From Rikenellaceae bacterium (GTDB taxonomy: Bacteria; Bacteroidota; Bacteroidia; Bacteroidales; Rikenellaceae): a DNA stretch of 64,000 nucleotides. Location of the stretch: assembly GCA_021201795.1 (NCBI GenBank), contig JAJQEF010000003.1, positions 62,001-126,000 on the forward strand, written 5' to 3'. How positions within the stretch are numbered: the stretch's first letter is position 1; every line of letters begins with the position of its first letter. The notes beneath the pieces are model-generated. The model saw only the letters and a list, made by a program, of their open reading frames with translations, had not been told where the DNA came from and searched no databases. Made by a program: the position numbers and the translations under genes. Shown in pieces: positions 8,701 to 17,083 of the stretch.

Positions 8701-9964
8701 CGATTTTCCTGAGAATAATCCAACAGTTGAAATTTCACCCGATGACGGGGCATATATCATATATACTTCCGGAACCACAGGAAAACCTAAAGGAGCCTTA
8801 GTGTCACATGGAAATGTGGTACGACTGCTTTTCAATGATAAATTCCAGTTTGATTTTGACGAAAATGACAAATGGAGTTTATTCCATTCTTTTGGGTTTG
8901 ATTTTTCAGTATGGGAAATGTATGGGGCATTGTTGAGGGGAGGAGAAGCTGTTGTTATTTCGAAAGAAGATTCGCAGGATATGAGTCGTTTCGCCCGCAC
9001 TCTGAAGGAAAATGGAATTACGGTGTTGAACCAGACACCTTCTGCCTTTTATAAATTGAGCGAAGAGGTCCAGGATACAGGAATGGATTTGTCTTTTCTT
9101 AAATATTTGATCTTTGGTGGTGAAGAATTAAGATTTGATAAAATTGCATATTGGAAATCAAGATTTCCACGCACACGAATGATCAATATGTACGGAATTA
9201 CGGAAACTACCGTTCATGTCACCTATAAAGAAATTGAGAACGAGGACTTACAGGCAAATCTCAGTAACGTTGGAAGAGCAATACCAACCACGACGTTATA
9301 CATCTTCGATGAGAATATGCGAATACAACCTTTCGGAATACCCGGTGAAATATATGTAGGAGGGAAGGAAGTATGCAAAGGATATATAAAAAGAGACAAA
9401 TTAAATAAAGAAAAATTTTTACCGAACCCATATCGCCCTGTAGAAATTCTCTATAAATCGGGGGATAATGGGAAAATGTTACCTAGCGGGGAGGTAATTT
9501 ATCTTGGGAGAAAAGACAAACAAGTTCAAATTAGGGGTTTCAGAATTGAAAAAGGAGAAATAGAGTCAGTAGTACGTAAATTGGAAGGGATCAGGGATGT
9601 TCATATTTCAGATAAAAAACTAAAGGATGACCAGTTATATCTCATCGCTTATATAAAAAGTGATATGGAAATTCAGCAGCAAGAGATAAAGAATATGTTG
9701 AAAAAATCACTTCCTGATTATATGATCCCTTCTTATATTATTCGGCTTGATCAATTTCCACTCACGGTGAACGGTAAATTGGATGAAAATAAACTTCCTC
9801 TTCCTTCGATTAACGACGTTCCACGAAAAATTAATGTGGTAAAACCGGTGAGCAAAACTGAAATATTGCTGTACGAAATATGGGAAGATATTTTACCTGT
9901 TTCAGAATTTGGAATAACGGAGAACTTTTTTGACTTGGGGGGGGGAATTCATTGTTGTTGCTGA
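5735..9964 (+). CDS. NRPS fragment 5: A1 (rest), PCP, C, A2 with threonine code
   Basis: This is the longest NRPS piece. It carries the rest of adenylation domain 1 (YDSSVWQFF, LYGPTET, TGDLG), a normal carrier domain (FFESGGDSIKAV), a condensation domain (DTHHIVTDG; VGLFVNTLP) and a complete adenylation domain 2 (YTSGTTGKPKG, MYGITETT, NGKLD). Aligned to the GrsA numbering, the A2 pocket reads D-F-W-N-I-G-M-V-H, the established code for threonine. A1 reads D-S-W-D-I-G-L-I-G, which I do not recognise. The tracked ATG at 5993 is internal; homology extends back to 5735. The ORF ends because a G9 tract pushes the last carrier domain out of frame. Confidence 0.9.
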   Translation, partial: FGKQTSQRVYRSTRYIYDSSVWQFFWPLINGNVCVIQNPDYDLAGNSIFELIEKYNITIVDFVPSVFYYLNQNSVEADNIVDKLKTLDSIILGGAAIDLRSTLEFKKSFPRIRIFNLYGPTETCIGVTAYEVTGNESRIPLGKPISNTEILILNDNGKILPRGLRGRLHIGGVPVGLGYVNDSERTGKTFVSNPYNKKQIIYDTGDLGAYGHDNNIEFHGRDDNQVKINGHRIELSEIDNCIVKHQNITRALSIVHKINNSPKICCYLIIKNKITDEEITGYLKAILPEYMVPTFFIRVDEFPVQPSGKINNALLPLPTINQHELTIPETVVQIKLARIWQKVLKIDYEQIYQESDFFESGGDSIKAVILNTYIRQQFNVKLHIGEIFDQSRFNELAGSIENKIVKVLTKIDKAYPRQYYNLTSTQTRLYFLNQLYPESSVYNISKVFLLKGIVDKDRIESVFDFLVQRHESFRTFFIDKEEKPVQVIDEDVTFKLDFQKSTWKDVENVIREYIKPFDLAKSPLLRVGMIELSDDESMLIVDTHHIVTDGVSQDILVKEFISVYNGENLPVLPLNYKDYAEWQKGEDWADSISSQKEFWINEFSGKYIPLDLPTDFRRPGFMSYEGGSREFYISPEQFEDLKKLALQEKSTVFMILFSVFNIFLHKISHAETITVGTPVAGRNHPDIDNIIGLFVNTLPITTRIKKNEKFTDLLCEVKNKVVNCIENQNYPLDELIEDLKLSGNTGYNPLFDVVFVYQNYEHTEMKLPGLEVIPYPFSGNTSKFDLTFTVKETSGGLLLQIEYSKDLYTPQSIGCFANIFKKLLSSVIEKPESSIFELEILPEEDSIKILNEFNGSETSYPSSLSIIDLFEVQTECNGNRKAVSDKRKYLDYTELNRRANKIGRYLIENNLNKRDVVGLVGEKNIDTVAAMIGILKAGCTYLPINPDLPYDRISYMLEDCGARILLTHGGVKKLNFQVKQCDLNEMNLIDFPENNPTVEISPDDGAYIIYTSGTTGKPKGALVSHGNVVRLLFNDKFQFDFDENDKWSLFHSFGFDFSVWEMYGALLRGGEAVVISKEDSQDMSRFARTLKENGITVLNQTPSAFYKLSEEVQDTGMDLSFLKYLIFGGEELRFDKIAYWKSRFPRTRMINMYGITETTVHVTYKEIENEDLQANLSNVGRAIPTTTLYIFDENMRIQPFGIPGEIYVGGKEVCKGYIKRDKLNKEKFLPNPYRPVEILYKSGDNGKMLPSGEVIYLGRKDKQVQIRGFRIEKGEIESVVRKLEGIRDVHISDKKLKDDQLYLIAYIKSDMEIQQQEIKNMLKKSLPDYMIPSYIIRLDQFPLTVNGKLDENKLPLPSINDVPRKINVVKPVSKTEILLYEIWEDILPVSEFGITENFFDLGGGIHCCC
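9937..9945 (+). repeat. G9 mononucleotide tract at the carrier-domain serine motif
   Basis: Nine consecutive G follow GACTT. With nine G the protein reads FFDLGGGIHCCC and stops. With seven it reads FFDLGGNSLLLL and runs into the next ORF, a textbook carrier-domain motif; ten would also keep frame with one extra glycine. The tract is therefore out of frame as given. Confidence 0.9.
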
Positions 9965-10164
9965 CTATGAATAAACGCATTAACAATAAGTTTGATATCC
10001 ATGTTTCTCTGGTTAGTCTGTTTAAATATACCACTATCTCTTCGATTGCAAATAATTTAATAGACTATAAAACAGGCGGATCGGAAATTAATTTGGAAGA
10101 GGTAAATGATATGGTCAAATCGACAATGGAGATTTTTAATAAAATAAATAATAACCTGGAATAG
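9943..10164 (+). CDS. NRPS fragment 6: C-terminal peptidyl carrier domain
   Basis: Read from the end of the G9 tract it gives GNSLLLLTMNKRINNKFD followed by a typical carrier helix bundle, then a short charged tail and a stop. The serine of GGNSL would carry the phosphopantetheine arm. No thioesterase, reductase or terminal condensation domain follows, so product release must use another protein or the assembly line is incomplete. The tracked ATG at 9952 is internal. Confidence 0.8.
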   Translation, partial: GNSLLLLTMNKRINNKFDIHVSLVSLFKYTTISSIANNLIDYKTGGSEINLEEVNDMVKSTMEIFNKINNNLE

Positions 10165-10306
10165 TCTGGAACCGGAACCATTAATATATAATTTTTTAAA
10201 GATTAACTAACTGAATGAAAGATATAATTTAAGTGTTTGAGTTTTCGTGTCCGGAGATTCGGAGCGGTAAACAATGCGAGATTCTTGTTTCCGGATCTGG
10301 AGTAAT

Positions 10307-10336
10307 AAAAAAAGCAACCTTATGGTTGCTTTTTTT
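10307..10336 (+). terminator. Rho-independent terminator after the NRPS
   Basis: AAAAAAAGCAACC, a TTAT loop and GGTTGCTTTTTTT form a perfect 13-bp hairpin ending in a T run, about 140 bases after the last NRPS stop. Confidence 0.85.
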
Positions 10337-10877
10337 ATTGGAAATTGCGGTACCGGTACACCAGAGCTAATGTCCACAGGTTTTTCTTATATCTATTACT
10401 CAAGTTTTTTATTATTTTATCCCTGTATTTATAGGAGAGAGTCCTGTTTGCTGCTTAGATAGTTGCTGAAAAAGAATGGCTCGGGAAATTCAGGTCGTCC
10501 GTAATTTGTTAAATACCATATACTTATAATTGACAGAAACTTTTATACTTTGGCATACGCCAATTAGAAATGCGTCTATTCTCAAGGAAAACTCATACAT
10601 CGATTATATTCCGTTAGCCGTGAAGTAACAATGAAGCTGCTGTTGAGTGTTATTCTACCCTCTGTACATTTCGATTAACTGCGGAATAGAGACGCTGAAA
10701 ATATTCTACTTGTTCTCATGGTAGTTGGTTTTTAAATACAAAAAAAGCATAAAAGTTTGACTTTAAAGGCAAAATAAGTCCTTTAGAAAAGAAATTGCGT
10801 CTTATGGGTATTTGTAACCGCTGTAGGTTTTACCAATTTTAAATTGAAATCGGAAGGTTAAATTAAAACTGACAACT
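10337..10877. other. Intergenic stretch without a recognisable gene
   Basis: About 540 bases between the NRPS terminator and the efflux operon. I see no ORF with family similarity, no exact TAnnTTTG box and no strong hairpin. A weak pairing TAAAGG/CCTTTA lies near 10766-10786. Any promoter for the efflux operon should be here. Confidence 0.5.
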
Positions 10878-11903
10878 ATGTTAAAAACATGATTTTATAT
10901 ATCGGTTGTTTTAGCATTTACTGTTATATACGGATGCTTTAACACAGAAAATAGCAATTCACGAGATACCGAAATTACGGTGAAAACGATATCTGTGGAA
11001 TATGTCCGGGAAAATGTGAGCAATGAATATATCTGTATAGCAGAAGAAATGATGTCTTCAGCTATCAGTTTCCCGGTAAACGGTGCTATTGAAAAAGTAT
11101 ATGTGAACGAGGGGCAGAAGGTAAGTAAAGGAACGCTTCTGGCCGAGTTAAATACCCACAGTTTATCCAATGCTTATGCAGCAGCGAAGGCCCAGCTAGA
11201 CCAGGCAGAGGATGCGATGGAAAGGCTGCAGATGCTCTATGACAATGAGAGTCTTGCGGAGATAAAGTATATCGAGATAAAAACCGATCTGGAGAAGGCG
11301 CGCTCGATAGAGGCCATTGCTAAAAAAAATCTGGATGACAGTCGCTTAACAGCTCCGTTCAGCGGTATAATAGGTAAGAAAGCAGCTGAAGCAGGTGAAA
11401 ATGTTTTGCCGAACCAGACTGTATTTACGCTATTGAAGATTGACCAGATCAATGTAAGGATACCGGTGCCTGAAAAAGAGATCAATTGGATACATTCTTC
11501 ACAAACAGTTACGCTATTTGTTTCCGCTTTGGGTGATGAAATATTCGATGGAACCGTTATCGAGAAGGGCGTGGTCGCCGACAGGATTTCCCATACTTAT
11601 GATATAGTGATTAAGGTCAATGAGCCTGAACAGAAAATACTTCCCGGTATGGTTGTCAAGGTGCTGATTAACGATAACTCGAAAGAGATTATTTCAGTTC
11701 CTGTCAACTGTCTTCAGGTAGCTGCCAACGGTAGTAAATATGTATGGAAAGTTATCGACTCAAGGGCGTACAGACAGACTGTCCGTGTAGGTGAATTTGC
11801 AACAGGCGGTGTGGAAATAATTTCCGGATTAAACATAGGGGAATCCATAATTACCGAAAACTACCACAACCTGCACCAGGGAATGAAAATTAAAATAGAA
11901 TAA
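10878..11903 (+). CDS. RND efflux periplasmic adaptor (membrane fusion protein), lipoprotein, in-frame TGA at codon 5
   Basis: This adaptor links an inner-membrane RND pump to a TolC-type channel. The tracked ORF starts at 10980 (GTG), but the same frame upstream begins ATG TTA AAA ACA TGA and continues as FYISVVLAFTVIYGC, a clear lipoprotein signal with its lipobox cysteine. The TGA at 10890-10892 would therefore abolish export unless read through or an error (TGG would give Trp). The mature part has a biotinyl-lipoyl-like half (FPVNGAIEKVYVNEGQKV), a coiled-coil hairpin (AKAQLDQAEDAMERL), the second lipoyl half (LTAPFSGIIGKK) and beta-barrel domains. The pump gene starts five bases after its stop. 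Confidence 0.8.
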
Positions 11904-11908
11904 TCGCT

Positions 11909-12676
11909 ATGAAGAAAAATAATGGCTTTATCGAGTCTGCTATGAGAAATCATGGCGTAACTCTCTTTATTATACTTCTCCTTATTATAGTAGGTATTTG
12001 GGGACTTATCAAAATGCCGAAACAGGAGTTTCCGTTTTTTACTATAAGACAAGGGGTTATCGTGGGATTATATCCCGGAGCAACTTCGTCGCAAGTTGAG
12101 GAACAGCTGGCAAAACCTCTCGAACAGTTTCTGTTCACATACAAAGAGGTAAAGAAAAGCAAGACATATACGATGTCCCGAAACGGCGTAGTATATGCTA
12201 TGGTGGAACTTGAGGACGATGTGAACAACAAGGATGAAGTGTGGTCCAAGATAAAACATGGACTTACGAATTTTAAAAACCAGCTGCCGACAGGAGTTCT
12301 TGCCGTGATAGCTAATGACGATTTCGGAGATACGTCCGCTCTTATGATATCCCTGCAATCCGACAGCCGTTCTTACCGTGAGTTGGAGAATTATCTTGAA
12401 ACACTCGAAGGAAAACTCCGCAGGATCGAATCGGTATCGAATCTCAGGCGATTCGGGATACAGAAGGAACAGATAAGCGTTTATCTCGACAGAAATCTTC
12501 TCTCTGCTTACGGTATAGATTATAAAACTTTGGGAACCAACCTGTTTGCACAGGGATTCACTACGATAACCGGTACTATCGAAACGGAGACGCAGAATCT
12601 GCCCGTTTACATCGCTCCTGTATTTGATTCTGAGAAAGAAGTAGGGGAGTATACAGCGACCCCTATGGAAAAATAG
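11909..12676 (+). CDS. RND efflux pump, fragment 1 (N-terminal)
   Basis: First piece of an inner-membrane proton-driven RND exporter (HAE/AcrB class): transmembrane helix 1 (TLFIILLLIIVGIWGL), then KMPKQEFPFF and the porter domain (GLYPGATSSQVEEQLAKPLE). It follows the adaptor by five bases. The frame is lost at a C4 run (12660-12663). One more C gives TPYGKIVRLKDV and joins fragment 2, so the ending PMEK is out-of-frame. Confidence 0.88.
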   Translation: MKKNNGFIESAMRNHGVTLFIILLLIIVGIWGLIKMPKQEFPFFTIRQGVIVGLYPGATSSQVEEQLAKPLEQFLFTYKEVKKSKTYTMSRNGVVYAMVELEDDVNNKDEVWSKIKHGLTNFKNQLPTGVLAVIANDDFGDTSALMISLQSDSRSYRELENYLETLEGKLRRIESVSNLRRFGIQKEQISVYLDRNLLSAYGIDYKTLGTNLFAQGFTTITGTIETETQNLPVYIAPVFDSEKEVGEYTATPMEK

Positions 12677-13437
12677 TAAGACTTAAAGATGTAAGCACTA
12701 TTGTCCGCGAATACGATAAACCGGATAAATATATTCTGCATAACGGTAAAAAATCGATCATACTCTCGCTCGAGATGCGTGAAGGGTACAATATAGTGGA
12801 ATATGGAAGGGATGTAGAGCAGATTTTGCAGTGCTTCATAGCCACGCTTCCGGAAGATGTATCCGTTGAACGAATAGTGGACCAGCCTAAGGTAGTGTAT
12901 GGTTCGGTGACATCGTTTCTGAGGAACCTTGTCATTGCGATAATTATCGTGATAATCGTGATGGTGGTGCTGTTTCCCCTGCGTTCCGCTCTGGTTTCAG
13001 CTACTACGATACCTATAACTATTTTTATATCGATAGGAGTTATGTTCCTTGCCGGTATACCGCTGAATACGGTTACACTTGCTGCTCTCATAGTGGTACT
13101 GGGAATGGTCGTCGATAACTCCATCGTAGTTATCGATGGGTATCAGGAATATCTGGATAAAGGAATTTCACGCTGGCATGCAGCGATCCTCAGCGCTAAA
13201 AACTATGCCGGTTCCATCTTTCTCGCTACGTTGTCTATCTGTATTATATTTTTTCCCCTTCTGCTCATCCTTACCGGAATGTGGTATGATTTCGTAAGGG
13301 ACTTCCCGTGGGCGTTCACGATATGCCTTATGGTATCCTTCATTATGGCTATGATATATGTTCCTTTTATGGAGTATATAGCTATTAAAAGAAGTAAGCC
13401 GTCCGGAGATGGGAAAAAGAAAAAAAAGGATAGTTGA
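12664..13437 (+). CDS. RND efflux pump, fragment 2 (transmembrane core)
   Basis: It continues fragment 1 from TAT 12664 and holds the first transmembrane block: FLRNLVIAIIIVIIVMVVLF, then LVVLGMVVDNSIVVIDGYQEY, the RND motif with the conserved acidic residue of the proton relay. Later helices and a lysine-rich cytoplasmic link follow. The frame is lost at an A8 run (13420-13427). Seven A would join KKKK directly to RIVDYVQGGYNFILDR of fragment 3. The tracked start at 12775 is internal. Confidence 0.85.
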   Translation, partial: YGKIVRLKDVSTIVREYDKPDKYILHNGKKSIILSLEMREGYNIVEYGRDVEQILQCFIATLPEDVSVERIVDQPKVVYGSVTSFLRNLVIAIIIVIIVMVVLFPLRSALVSATTIPITIFISIGVMFLAGIPLNTVTLAALIVVLGMVVDNSIVVIDGYQEYLDKGISRWHAAILSAKNYAGSIFLATLSICIIFFPLLLILTGMWYDFVRDFPWAFTICLMVSFIMAMIYVPFMEYIAIKRSKPSGDGKKKKKDS

Positions 13438-14989
13438 TTATGTACAGGGCGGTTATAATTTTATTCTTGATCGGACGTTCAGATTTCCATACCTTACGAT
13501 AGCATTGGTGCTTGGCATTCTCGCTATTTCAGTATTCTATTTCTTTCAACTCGATATCCGTATGTTCTCGAACGCCGACCGAGACCAGTTTGCCGTCGAG
13601 ATATATCTTCCGCAGGGAAGTTCGTTGGAGAGGACGGAAGAAATCGCAGACAGCATGTATAATATACTTATCGGGGATGAGCGTATAAATTCCATTACGG
13701 CGTTCATAGGAACTTATTCTCCGCGCTTCCAGGCAGCTTACGCACCTAATGTTTCTGCAGGGAAAAATTATGCACAGTTTATAGTGAATACTGCATCCAA
13801 TGAGGCTACTATATCGATACTTGATGATTATACGACAAAATACCAGTACCATTTCCCAAATGCCTTCGTACGGTTCAAGCAGATGGATTACCGGCAGTCC
13901 GAAGTTCCGGTTGAGGTACGGTTGTACGGAAACGATATCAATGAACTTACCGCGTATGCGGATTCGGTAATGACGATTCTCAGCAAAGAGGTAAAAGATC
14001 TGGTATGGATCCACACAAACTACGAAGAATTTGTCCCGTCGGTAGAAATACGGATTAATACGGTCGAAGCCTCGAGGCTGGGAATAACGAGGGGAATGGC
14101 TTCTGCGGAGATCGCATCGGTATTCAGCGATGTGTCCGTAGGGGATTTATGGGAAGAGGATTATTCCATTCCTGTGGTATTAAAAACGGATAAAGGATCG
14201 GATTACGACCGTCTCGATAATATAGGCGATCATTATATAGGTACCCTGATCCCCGGGGTATCCGTTCCCATAAGGCAGTTTGAGGGAATAGAGCCTGTCT
14301 GGAACCATGGAAAAATCGTAAGAAGGAACGGTGTGCGTTCGATAAGTATAATGGCCGATGTAAGACGCGGGAGCAGCGAATCGGAGACGTTTACTGAAGT
14401 GAGAAATATTGTAGACAACCGGATCGCCCCAATACTGCCTCCGACAGTGGGCTATGAGTACGGAGGTATATATGAAACCGACCAGGAAGTTATACCGCTT
14501 ATCATTCAGGTTATCCTTTCAGGTGTATTCCTGATCTTCCTGTCATTGATCTACAGTTATAAGAAAGTGAGTGTCTCGTTAGCCGCATTATTAGCTTTGT
14601 TCCTATGCCTCCCCGGAACGGTATGGGGATTATGGCTCACTCGAACACAATTCGGGATTACCTGTATTCTCGGAATAATCAGCCTTATGGGTATAATCAT
14701 AAGAAATGCCATAATGATCTTCGATCATGCCGAGAATCTCCGCAAGAACCATCGGTACAGTGCCCGTCAGGCAGCATATGAAGCAGGTAAAAGGCGTATG
14801 GTTCCGATCTTCCTTACGTCCGCGACCACAGCCATAGGGATACTTCCGATGATATTCAGCAAATCGATGCTTTGGACTCCTATGGGAATTGTGATTTTTT
14901 CAGGAACATTCGTATCCATGATACTTGTAGTTACGGTTCTGCCTGTAACTTGCTGGAAGATATTTGATAAAGCTAAAATACAAAAGTGA
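13409..14989 (+). CDS. RND efflux pump, fragment 3 (C-terminal half)
   Basis: Second repeat of the RND pump: TM7 (FPYLTIALVLGILAISVFYFF), the second porter domain (YLPQGSSLERTEEIADSM) and the last membrane block, including IISLMGIIIRNAIMIFDHAE and LTSATTAIGILPMI. The true start is in fragment 1; the ATG at 13409 lies in the linker just before the A8 run. The three pieces total about 1,025 residues, the normal length. The stop overlaps the TolC start (ATGA). Confidence 0.88.
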   Translation: MGKRKKRIVDYVQGGYNFILDRTFRFPYLTIALVLGILAISVFYFFQLDIRMFSNADRDQFAVEIYLPQGSSLERTEEIADSMYNILIGDERINSITAFIGTYSPRFQAAYAPNVSAGKNYAQFIVNTASNEATISILDDYTTKYQYHFPNAFVRFKQMDYRQSEVPVEVRLYGNDINELTAYADSVMTILSKEVKDLVWIHTNYEEFVPSVEIRINTVEASRLGITRGMASAEIASVFSDVSVGDLWEEDYSIPVVLKTDKGSDYDRLDNIGDHYIGTLIPGVSVPIRQFEGIEPVWNHGKIVRRNGVRSISIMADVRRGSSESETFTEVRNIVDNRIAPILPPTVGYEYGGIYETDQEVIPLIIQVILSGVFLIFLSLIYSYKKVSVSLAALLALFLCLPGTVWGLWLTRTQFGITCILGIISLMGIIIRNAIMIFDHAENLRKNHRYSARQAAYEAGKRRMVPIFLTSATTAIGILPMIFSKSMLWTPMGIVIFSGTFVSMILVVTVLPVTCWKIFDKAKIQK

Positions 14990-16281
14990 TGAAAATTAGA
15001 TTTGTGATAACTATATTGCATATCGGTTTTATTTCTATCAGTCTCAGGGCCGGTGAATATACCTTAACCGATTGCGAACAGCTGGCTGTCGATAACAATT
15101 ATGAAATTAAAAACAGCCGGCTCGAAATGGATGATGCCATTCAATCCCGTAAAGAAGCATTTACCAATTATTTCCCGACTGTCGAAGGTGTTGGAACATA
15201 TTTTAATTCGGACAAAAAACTGCTAAAAACTAATTTAGGCCTTCCCGGTCTCCTGCCGCAGCCTATACCGTTCTCGTTGGTGAAATCTGGGACTATGGGA
15301 GGTGTCATGGCGTTCCAACCGATTTTTGTCGGAGGACGGATTGTTAACAGTAACAGACTGGCCAAAGTGGGTGAAGATGTATCGAAACTGCAGTTACAGC
15401 TTACGGAAGACGAAGTGGTTTACCAGACGAATGTATATTTCTGGCAGATCGTTAATCTTACCGAGAAGCTGGAGACCATATCGGTCATTGAAAATATGCT
15501 TCAGAATCTCAAAAAAGATGTCGATATGGCGGTTCAGGCAGGCGTTAAGACCCGAAATGAACTTCTGCGTGTCGAACTAAAGATCCATGAGACCGAGAGT
15601 AACCGGTTAACTGTGGGAAATAGCCTTGAGGTAAGTAAAATGTTGCTTGCTCAATTTATAGGTGTGGATACAGAGAACTTTAATATAGACTACACATTCG
15701 ATGGGGAACTTTTTCATCCGCAGAATTTATTCCGGGATCCGGATGATGCCGTTATGAACCGCTATGAAACGAAATTGCTTGAAGAAAGTGTTAATGCAGC
15801 AAGGTTGAAAACAAAATTTTATTCCGGTGAACGCCTACCCTCCGTTTGTATCGGAGGAGGCTATATTCATAACGGGTTGATGAACAAGCCGGTTAATGCA
15901 GGTGTCATTTATGCTTCGGTTTCAGTTCCTGTTTCAGGATGGTGGAGCGGTGCTCATGCGCGTAAACGTGGTAAAATTTCGGAGTTGAAAGCTGAAAATG
16001 AGATGGTCAATTCAATCGAACTTATGACAGTGGAAATCAATAATGTATGGAACGAGGTCGTAGAGTCTTATGAACAAATACTTATTGCTGAGAAATCGAT
16101 CCTATCGTCTCAGGAAAATCTAAGGATAGTGAATAATTCATACAACGCGGTAACCGTTCCATTGTCTGAACTGCTGGATGCACAGGTTTTATACCAGCAA
16201 AGCAGGAACCAATACAGTAATGCTTTTAGCGAGTATAAAATGCGAATTTTGAAATATATTCAAATAACCAAGGAAAATTAA
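14989..16281 (+). CDS. TolC-family outer-membrane efflux channel
   Basis: Outer-membrane channel of the tripartite efflux system. It has an N-terminal signal peptide (ITILHIGFISISLRAG), two long coiled-coil repeats and the usual OEP features such as LTDCEQLAVDNNYEIKNS near the start and SELLDAQVLYQQSRNQY near the end. About 430 residues, which is normal. The start is taken at ATG 14989, overlapping the pump stop by ATGA; the tracked GTG at 14986 is one codon earlier. It is the only uninterrupted gene of the efflux operon. Confidence 0.9.
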   Translation: MKIRFVITILHIGFISISLRAGEYTLTDCEQLAVDNNYEIKNSRLEMDDAIQSRKEAFTNYFPTVEGVGTYFNSDKKLLKTNLGLPGLLPQPIPFSLVKSGTMGGVMAFQPIFVGGRIVNSNRLAKVGEDVSKLQLQLTEDEVVYQTNVYFWQIVNLTEKLETISVIENMLQNLKKDVDMAVQAGVKTRNELLRVELKIHETESNRLTVGNSLEVSKMLLAQFIGVDTENFNIDYTFDGELFHPQNLFRDPDDAVMNRYETKLLEESVNAARLKTKFYSGERLPSVCIGGGYIHNGLMNKPVNAGVIYASVSVPVSGWWSGAHARKRGKISELKAENEMVNSIELMTVEINNVWNEVVESYEQILIAEKSILSSQENLRIVNNSYNAVTVPLSELLDAQVLYQQSRNQYSNAFSEYKMRILKYIQITKEN

Positions 16282-16432
16282 AACAGTACAAATATTTTCA
16301 AAAAAATATTTTTAAATTTTTTCAAGTAATATCGGAGAAATACATTTAAATGGCAGGTTATCCTCGCTGTAATTGTTTTTATGTTAATAAAAAATTGATA
16401 TATTGCAGTGTGAGAAATTTAAAATTTTAATT

Positions 16433-17083
16433 GTGAGAAAATTTTATCTGCTGTTTATTGCAATTATTTTATTCGGATGTACGAAGGAGGATCCGGATGA
16501 TATTGAAGATCGTTTTGAGATTATCCCTTCTTATCAGGATCGGTTGTTGACGGAACTTAATGTTTTTTTAGAGAATTTCTATCCCGGAACTAAAAGTTCG
16601 GATCTTGGCATAAAGGATTTTTATACGCTGACTTCACAGAAAACAAAAACAGACTACCGTGAAAATATACCGGACACCATAATGCATATAATTAATTTCC
16701 GCGACGGATATGCCGTAATGGGCCATAATCTTCCGTCCAATATGCTTGCTTTTGTGGAGAAGGGAGATCTCGATATTTCCTTTTTTGAAAATGTGGATAT
16801 CGATAAATATCTTGTGAGATCGGAAGCTAACGATATCATTTTTTCTGATGAAGAGGAATATATCCGTGATATGACCGATGCGGAAACCATGAATTTCATT
16901 TCTGAAATGTTGCTTATATCGTCTGTGAAATTCCAACACTTGCAATCTCAAGAAGTATTGGAAAGTAAATCTGATTTTGTTTTTAATGTTGGACTATTGT
17001 TGAATATAAAGTGGCCCCAAACCTCTCCTTTTAACACGTGGATATCATTTGTTAGGCTACACTGTTGTCGCCGGATGTTCTAA
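16433..17083 (+). CDS. C10 cysteine protease, N-terminal fragment (signal and propeptide)
   Basis: Start taken at GTG 16433, which gives RKFYLLFIAIILFGC, a lipoprotein signal; the tracked TTG at 16403 adds ten unlikely residues. The rest resembles the propeptide of streptopain-like proteases (INFRDGYAVMGHNLPSNMLAF). It ends near LLNIKWPQTSPFNT, the block before the catalytic cysteine. Homology then jumps to another frame: removing one T near 17051 gives SFVGYTVVAGCSNIAVGQ. The GTG start is moderately sure. Confidence 0.75.
   Translation: MRKFYLLFIAIILFGCTKEDPDDIEDRFEIIPSYQDRLLTELNVFLENFYPGTKSSDLGIKDFYTLTSQKTKTDYRENIPDTIMHIINFRDGYAVMGHNLPSNMLAFVEKGDLDISFFENVDIDKYLVRSEANDIIFSDEEEYIRDMTDAETMNFISEMLLISSVKFQHLQSQEVLESKSDFVFNVGLLLNIKWPQTSPFNTWISFVRLHCCRRMF

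Noticed and set aside
10274-10462. 62-residue ORF after the NRPS
   Set aside because: It is read straight through a strong terminator hairpin and shows no protein-like pattern.
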